A DNA stretch of 64,000 nucleotides, taken from the NCBI GenBank assembly GCA_013399115.1, contig VXAA01005633.1, positions 1 through 64,000 of the forward strand, read 5' to 3'. Position 1 is the stretch's first letter. Each line of letters starts with the position of its first letter. The position numbers were made by a program, and so were the translations under genes. This document shows positions 39,701 to 64,000 of this stretch, piece after piece. Origin of the DNA: Anseranas semipalmata (Eukaryota; Chordata; Aves; Anseriformes; Anseranatidae). Under the pieces are notes generated by a model. The model did no database searches. It had not been told where the DNA came from and was given only the letters and a program-made list of their open reading frames with translations.

Positions 39701-42475
39701 TTCACAGCTAGTTACTTTTTGTAGTAAATCAGAATTTTAAGTCAAATCCCTCTGCAGGTGTCCAATTTTTCTCTCTATTCACTTCAGTGTAAATCAAAAT
39801 CTGTGTTATTTTGAGAAGAAAAGACTGCCTGATTACTGTAATATTAAAGATTTTTAAAAGGATACATCATACATCTGATTATGGCAGTGCTTTAGTTAGG
39901 GTTGTGATTCCTCCTCTAAGCACCTATTTACAGGCACATACATGTTGTTGATACAGATCTGTCTGCTGCCCGGGAAAAGCCAGACACAAGCGTGTGGGAG
40001 CTGCTTTTTCTTAATTGCTCGGATAACTGACAGTGAGGCTGGTCCCAAACTGACTGTGTTTATAATTCTCAATAAGAAAGGCACAAATCTAAATGTGGTT
40101 GTCCAGATAGCTTTCGGTTTGCAGTTTTTGAAGTGTCGCATCCTAATTTTAAAGGATACGGTTGGGCAGCAGGCAGGTAAGTTGGCTGTGGCCTTTGTCC
40201 TGCTTGCAGGGGGTGCTCCTGCTGTGGCAGAAGAAACCTCTTGAGCACGAGGGGGGACAAAGAGGAAGAAAATGGGAAGTGCAACAAGTGGAAAGGCTTG
40301 AGCCGATATTAGGAGGCTCTGGGAAAGACAGCAGGGATCCTATCAGGGCTGGGAAGTGATGGGAAGAAAGATTTCCACAAGGATTTAGCTAGGGTTGTGC
40401 ACAGTGGGCTGTAACTCTGCTGTGCACAACGAATACCGAAAGAGGACAGCAAAAGTGGGCCTGTCAAGAACAAGTCCAAAGGAGGACCCCAGAAACCGAG
40501 CAGGACAAGGGGGAGGTTTGTTACAGACAGACATTTTAAAATAGACAAGGGAAACATATATGGGGGTCGAAGGTTGCTAAAGCGTAGGACCCAAGGAGTA
40601 CTAGGTGGATGATGCTTATATTGCAAATACATAGATGTGTTTGCTAAAGTGACACAGCATAAAGCCAGTCTTTTTGTTGTTGCTGTTGTTAATGGGTGTG
40701 TATCTACTAATAGGTGGGATGTTATTTCAGTCTCTTCTTAAATGTGTACATACTTATCGTATGTTTGCTTGAAAAGCCTGCACATAGAAAATTGCCAAAA
40801 ATGCTGCATTAAGAAAATAACATTTGGGATGACCTCTTAGTGTAGCTGAGATTCAAAATTGTATGTTTTCAGTACTCTGATTTTAGACTTACAGCTAATA
40901 GCTCCAGAGCAATATAAATACTTATATGTCTGTATAATCACCTGTGTCCCTAACTTCGAAACAAGAAACCCATGACAACCGAGATCTGTAAGATGCTGTA
41001 TGAAACAGGGTGAAACACCTCTTTTTAATGGGAAACCACTGCATATGTTCTGATTTCCCTATCATCTGTATTTTTTTTTTTGCAAACTGCATGTAACCTT
41101 ATAATTGAAATGGAGATCTGAATATTTATTTAGTTTTAACCTTTATTCCTTGTACTCAGTTGTACATACAGAACTTCACCTGCAGTCAGTAAATACAGAA
41201 ATGTAAACGTTAGCTTATGACATATTTATGAATTTTATGGGTTATCATTTATAGTGGGTTTATAAGCAACTTTTACTGTATGGAAAATGTTTTATTTTGA
41301 GTTCTTGTTTACATTCATAATGCAGTTCTAGGCAGGTTCAAGATGCTGGTTAACCTTTGAAATGTATTACTTGCCTAGTGCTTAACAGAGATAGATGAAG
41401 AAGAAGTGCATATTAAAGCCTCTCAAAACACAGGATCATCAATCTTCAAGTAGCTCGGCTTCACGCAGTGCGCTGCCATCCAGGATGCACAAGGCATATC
41501 TACAGCTCATGGAAGCCTGATGGATCCAGCCTCCTGCTTTTGCAGACTCTCAGTGGAAATGTCAATTGGACATTACCAACTGCCTCTGCCTTGCTTTAAT
41601 ATCTCTTCAATAATTTAATATATTGTCTGACACTGTGTGCTGAACTCATAACCTATCACTTATTATTTTATTGACTCGATGGCTCTGACTTTAGAATCTC
41701 AGTCTGTGTTTGAATCCTACTGTTCACACTGTGATAGTTTGTGTTTGGTCATACAGATAATTAAAACCATAAGCTTCTAATAAGTAACATAGGCATAAGA
41801 ATGGTTGTAAATCATCTTACTGGTAGTCCTTGAGTTACCCTGGCCTAAATTTGTAAGTACAGCATTCCCAAATTTGACATTAAAATTATACATTTGGTGA
41901 ATAATGTATGTACTTTTTGGAAAGTCAAATTAAAAATAAAATCAATTGGTTGGCATTAGAGCCTCACGTAGCTCTTTGATGTCAGCCATTCCTGGCATGC
42001 TATTAATAAAGGCCTGCGATAAAATGTTTAAAGAGGTCTTGGTACCTTGTGCAATTTCATGAGCCACAGTTTCTTACAGTGTTTTTAACTTTGCAAATGA
42101 GCCTCGGTGAGCTGCCTTGTGTATTCAGTGGAGTTCCCAGTAACCTGCCCGGAGAGAGCTCTGAAAGAGTTTGCACCCACACTGCTGGCTGTCGGCTGCT
42201 TTTCGGTCTTAACTTGCATGCCTTTTAAAAAAATACTGCCTGTGATAGCTTCTGGAGTGTTGATTTTACACATGTAGCAAAGTCAAGATACAATACTGAC
42301 TAAACTGTAAATATCATTGCAAAAAAGCATAAAGTGATGAAAACAATTTGCAGCAGTTTCAGGTAGCAACAGAAACGATTTTCTGTAGCTGTGGAAGCAC
42401 ACATTTCCATTACAACTGTGGTAAACTATTAAACCCACGTTTAATTTCCTTTTTTATTTTTTTTTTAATATCTAG

Positions 42476-53797
<11,322 letters not shown>

Positions 53798-54589
53798 TAA
53801 GTTTACTTACTGCATGTTACATTGTGTTATTTAATTGTTAATACTGCACCAGGCAGCAGTTTGAGGCAATATAGTATTTATGAAAAAAATGTCTAAGCTT
53901 GCCTTGGACATTAGTAGTTTTTAATTAGCCAAACTACAAAAATTCAAGATAACTGTTGTCATTAGAATATATGCACTTCTCATTCAATTCTTTTTGCTGT
54001 GGTTTTGAATGTTACAGACTGTTTCTTCTTTCATTCGTAGTGTTTGTCATGAAATTCCCACATGATTTTGCTTTCATACTTGCAGTGCATTGTGTTCAAT
54101 ATATGTGGACAACATGAAGACTTCAACATTTAAAAAATATCTGTGGTTTTACATGTGTAAAAACTAAAGGTGCTGTATGGATAAACTTTCCAGAGATATT
54201 TGAGACATCATAAATATTTGCTTAGTGGAAGTCTGGAATTGGTAGAATCCTGAAATTGTGAATCAGAAGGACTTTTAACACAGAAATCAGGTTATAGTTC
54301 ACACACAGATAATTAAAAGAGAAAGCAGAAAAGAGGTGTGCAGAAAATGTATGATTTTAAAGATGATAACATTGTTACAAAAACTTACATATTTTGAGAG
54401 CCAGAGGAAAATCATTTTGATTGATCGTCCTATACTTTAATATGCATTTGAAATGTTGTTTTCATGTCTATAACCTGTATTGGAACACAGCCCTTTACCA
54501 TATGGTAAAAAGCAGCTTGTCTCTGCTTGCTCTAAGATTCTGAATCAAAATGTAAGTCTGAAGAGACTTCTTGACTTTGTGCACTTCGC

Positions 54590-55623
54590 ATCATGACCAA
54601 TGGTTCTATGTCTGGGTGGAGGCCGGTCACAAGCGGTGTCCCTCAGGGGTCGGTCTTGGGACCGGTGCTCTTCAACATTTTTATCAATGACATAAACGAC
54701 GGAATCGAGTGCACCCTCAGCAAGTTTGCGGACGACACCAAGCTGAGCGGTGCAGTTGATACCATAGAGGGAAGGGATGCCATCCAGAGGGACCTGGACA
54801 GGCTGGAGAAGTGGGCCCAAGAGAACCTCATGAGGTTCAACAAGGCCAAGTGCAAGGTGATGCACTTGGGCTGGGGCAATCCCAGGTACTTATACAGACT
54901 GGGAGAGGAAGAACTCGAGAGCAGCCCTGAGGAGAAGGACTTGGGGGTCCTGCTGGATGAGAAGCTGGACATGAGCCAGCAGTGCGTGCTTGCGGCCCGG
55001 AAGGCCAACTATGTCCTGGGCTGCATTAAAAAAGGGGTAGCCAGCAGGGAGAGGGAGGTGATTGTCCCCCTCTACTCTGCTCTGGTGAGACCCCACCTGG
55101 AATACTGCGTGCAGGCCTGGGGCCCCCAGCACAAGAAGGATGTGGAGCTCTTGGAACGGGTCCAGAGGAGGGCCACTAAGATGATCAGAGGGCTGGAACA
55201 CCTCTCCTATGAAGAAAGGTTGAGGGAACTGGGCTTGTTTAGCTTGGACAAGAGAAGGCTCCGGGGAGACCTCATTGCGGCCTTCCAGTACCTGAAGGGA
55301 GCGTATAAACAGGAGGGGGAACGCGTGTTCACACACGTTGATAGTGATAGGACAAGGGGGAATGGTTACAAACTAAGACAGGGGAGATTTAGGTTGGATA
55401 TTAGGAGGAAGTTTTTCACTCAGAGGGTGGTGAGGCACTGGAACAGGTTGCCCAGAGAGGTTGTGGATGCCCCATCCCTGGAGGCATTCAAGGCCAGGCT
55501 GGATGTGGCGCTGGGCAGCCTGCTCTAGTAGTTGGCAACCCTGCCCAGAGCAGGGGGGTTGAAACTAGATGATCTTTAAGGTCCTTTTCAACCCATGCCG
55601 TTCTATGATTCTATGATTCTATG
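54590..55623 (+). mobile_element. CR1 LINE, 5'-truncated, with open reverse-transcriptase C-terminal frame
   Basis: This is a non-LTR retrotransposon of the chicken-repeat-1 (CR1) family. Its frame from 54593 to 55528 is open for 311 codons. It begins within the reverse transcriptase at [16 protein letters not shown], contains the catalytic FADD box ([11 protein letters not shown]), and continues through [40 protein letters not shown] and [20 protein letters not shown] to the CR1 C-terminus ending ALGSLL. A 3' UTR of under 100 bp follows and ends in about 2.5 units of ATTCTATG, the CR1 tail. The endonuclease domain, the RT N-terminus and ORF1 are missing, so this copy cannot move by itself. 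The lack of stops or frameshifts suggests a fairly recent insertion. It lies in the same orientation as PARD3. The 5' edge is approximate. Confidence 0.93.
54593..55528 (+). pseudogene. CR1 ORF2 fragment (reverse transcriptase, C-terminal part)
   Basis: This is the protein-coding remnant inside the CR1 element: 311 codons from inside the palm domain, with FADD as the active-site pair of aspartates, to the natural C-terminus. It lacks the N-terminal endonuclease and early RT motifs, so no functional enzyme is expected. The first Met is incidental, since the frame is truncated by the insertion. It is much more GC-rich than the surrounding intron, as CR1 coding sequence usually is in birds. It is not a host gene. 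Confidence 0.9.
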
Positions 55624-56142
55624 GAGAGCCTGATGTCCATCTATGCAGGATTAAGCATTTTGTTCCTCTTTCTTAATGTTGTATTCTGGAAGACTACTTA
55701 TGTACAAAAAGCAAAGTGTAATCTGGATTGTTTTGCAAGACTGCATATACTCTCAGCAAATATGGAAATAGTCTTTGTATAAAGTGTAATTTTCATTTAA
55801 TAATTCTCTTGTCACTGTGATTACTGTATCTAAAGAAACAATTATCAAGGTTCAAAGCAAAAGGACACTGTAATCCTGCCATAGAACTGTCTGCCTTTCA
55901 AGACTATGGTTAAAATTTTTGCTTTTCTGAGTACAGTGTTTGGGATGTTAGTTTTTAAGCATGTTTAACCATTGTGCTACCCTAAGGCAATAAACCTTAG
56001 CAAAACGCAGACAAAGTAGACTAATGAACAGATTCAGGTTTTACAGTTCATGCTTGAGTTTCCGCAATGTGTCTGTCAGCTCATGTTGCTTAATTAACAT
56101 CAGTAATTATGCTTATAATGTCTTGTAGTCTGCCAGTCCTAA

Positions 56143-64000
<7,858 letters not shown>

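Noticed and set aside
36437..42250. Shared 13-mer TGCCTGTGATAGC at 36.4 kb and 42.2 kb.
   Set aside because: The flanks do not align, and one copy lies in a probable CR1 remnant; a chance match of this length is plausible in 64 kb.
54643..55336. Minus-strand frames of 121 and 148 codons inside the CR1 element.
   Set aside because: They are shadows of the sense CR1 reverse-transcriptase frame.

Overview
The window is vertebrate genomic DNA, almost certainly avian. It is AT-rich, intron-dominated sequence with sparse transposons. The transposons that can be recognised are CR1 LINEs with the ATTCTATG/ATTCTGTG-type 3' tails typical of birds. The order or species cannot be fixed from the sequence alone.

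The window is an internal slice of one large gene on the + strand: PARD3, encoding partitioning-defective 3 (PAR3), the PDZ scaffold of the PAR3-PAR6-aPKC polarity complex. Five coding exons are recognised by their encoded protein, with matching AG/GT splice sites and compatible phases: 10557-10688, 42476-42567, 45574-45657, 53671-53796 and 56175-56557. Joined, they give an uninterrupted 817-nt reading frame of 272 codons plus one base. It covers about residues 195-466 in human numbering: the end of the linker after the N-terminal oligomerisation domain, all of PDZ1, the PDZ1-PDZ2 linker and the first strand of PDZ2. The first exons and everything from PDZ2 onward lie outside the window.

Layout: 1-10556 is the 3' part of an intron, with a clipped CR1 tail at the left edge, an antisense CR1 fragment near 1 kb and a GC-rich block near 3.1 kb. 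Exon A follows. 10689-42475 is a 31.8-kb intron with one antisense CR1 (34.9 kb), one old sense CR1 remnant (36.4 kb), microsatellites and several GC-rich blocks. The most striking of these is a CpG-dense block at 18.2-18.4 kb lying between two copies of a 76-bp direct repeat. Exons B to E are packed into the next 14 kb. The intron between D and E holds the youngest-looking repeat, a 5'-truncated sense CR1 whose reverse-transcriptase C-terminal frame is still open for 311 codons. 56558-64000 is the start of the next intron, with another sense CR1 fragment at 60.6 kb.

I found no second protein-coding gene, RNA gene, CRISPR array or endogenous retrovirus that I can support. The points most worth checking are the CpG block between the 76-bp repeats, the phase-symmetric PDZ1 exons with two non-consensus splice donors, and an in-frame intronic extension after exon E that could end PAR3 just after PDZ1. 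I did not find a convincing previously undescribed system.
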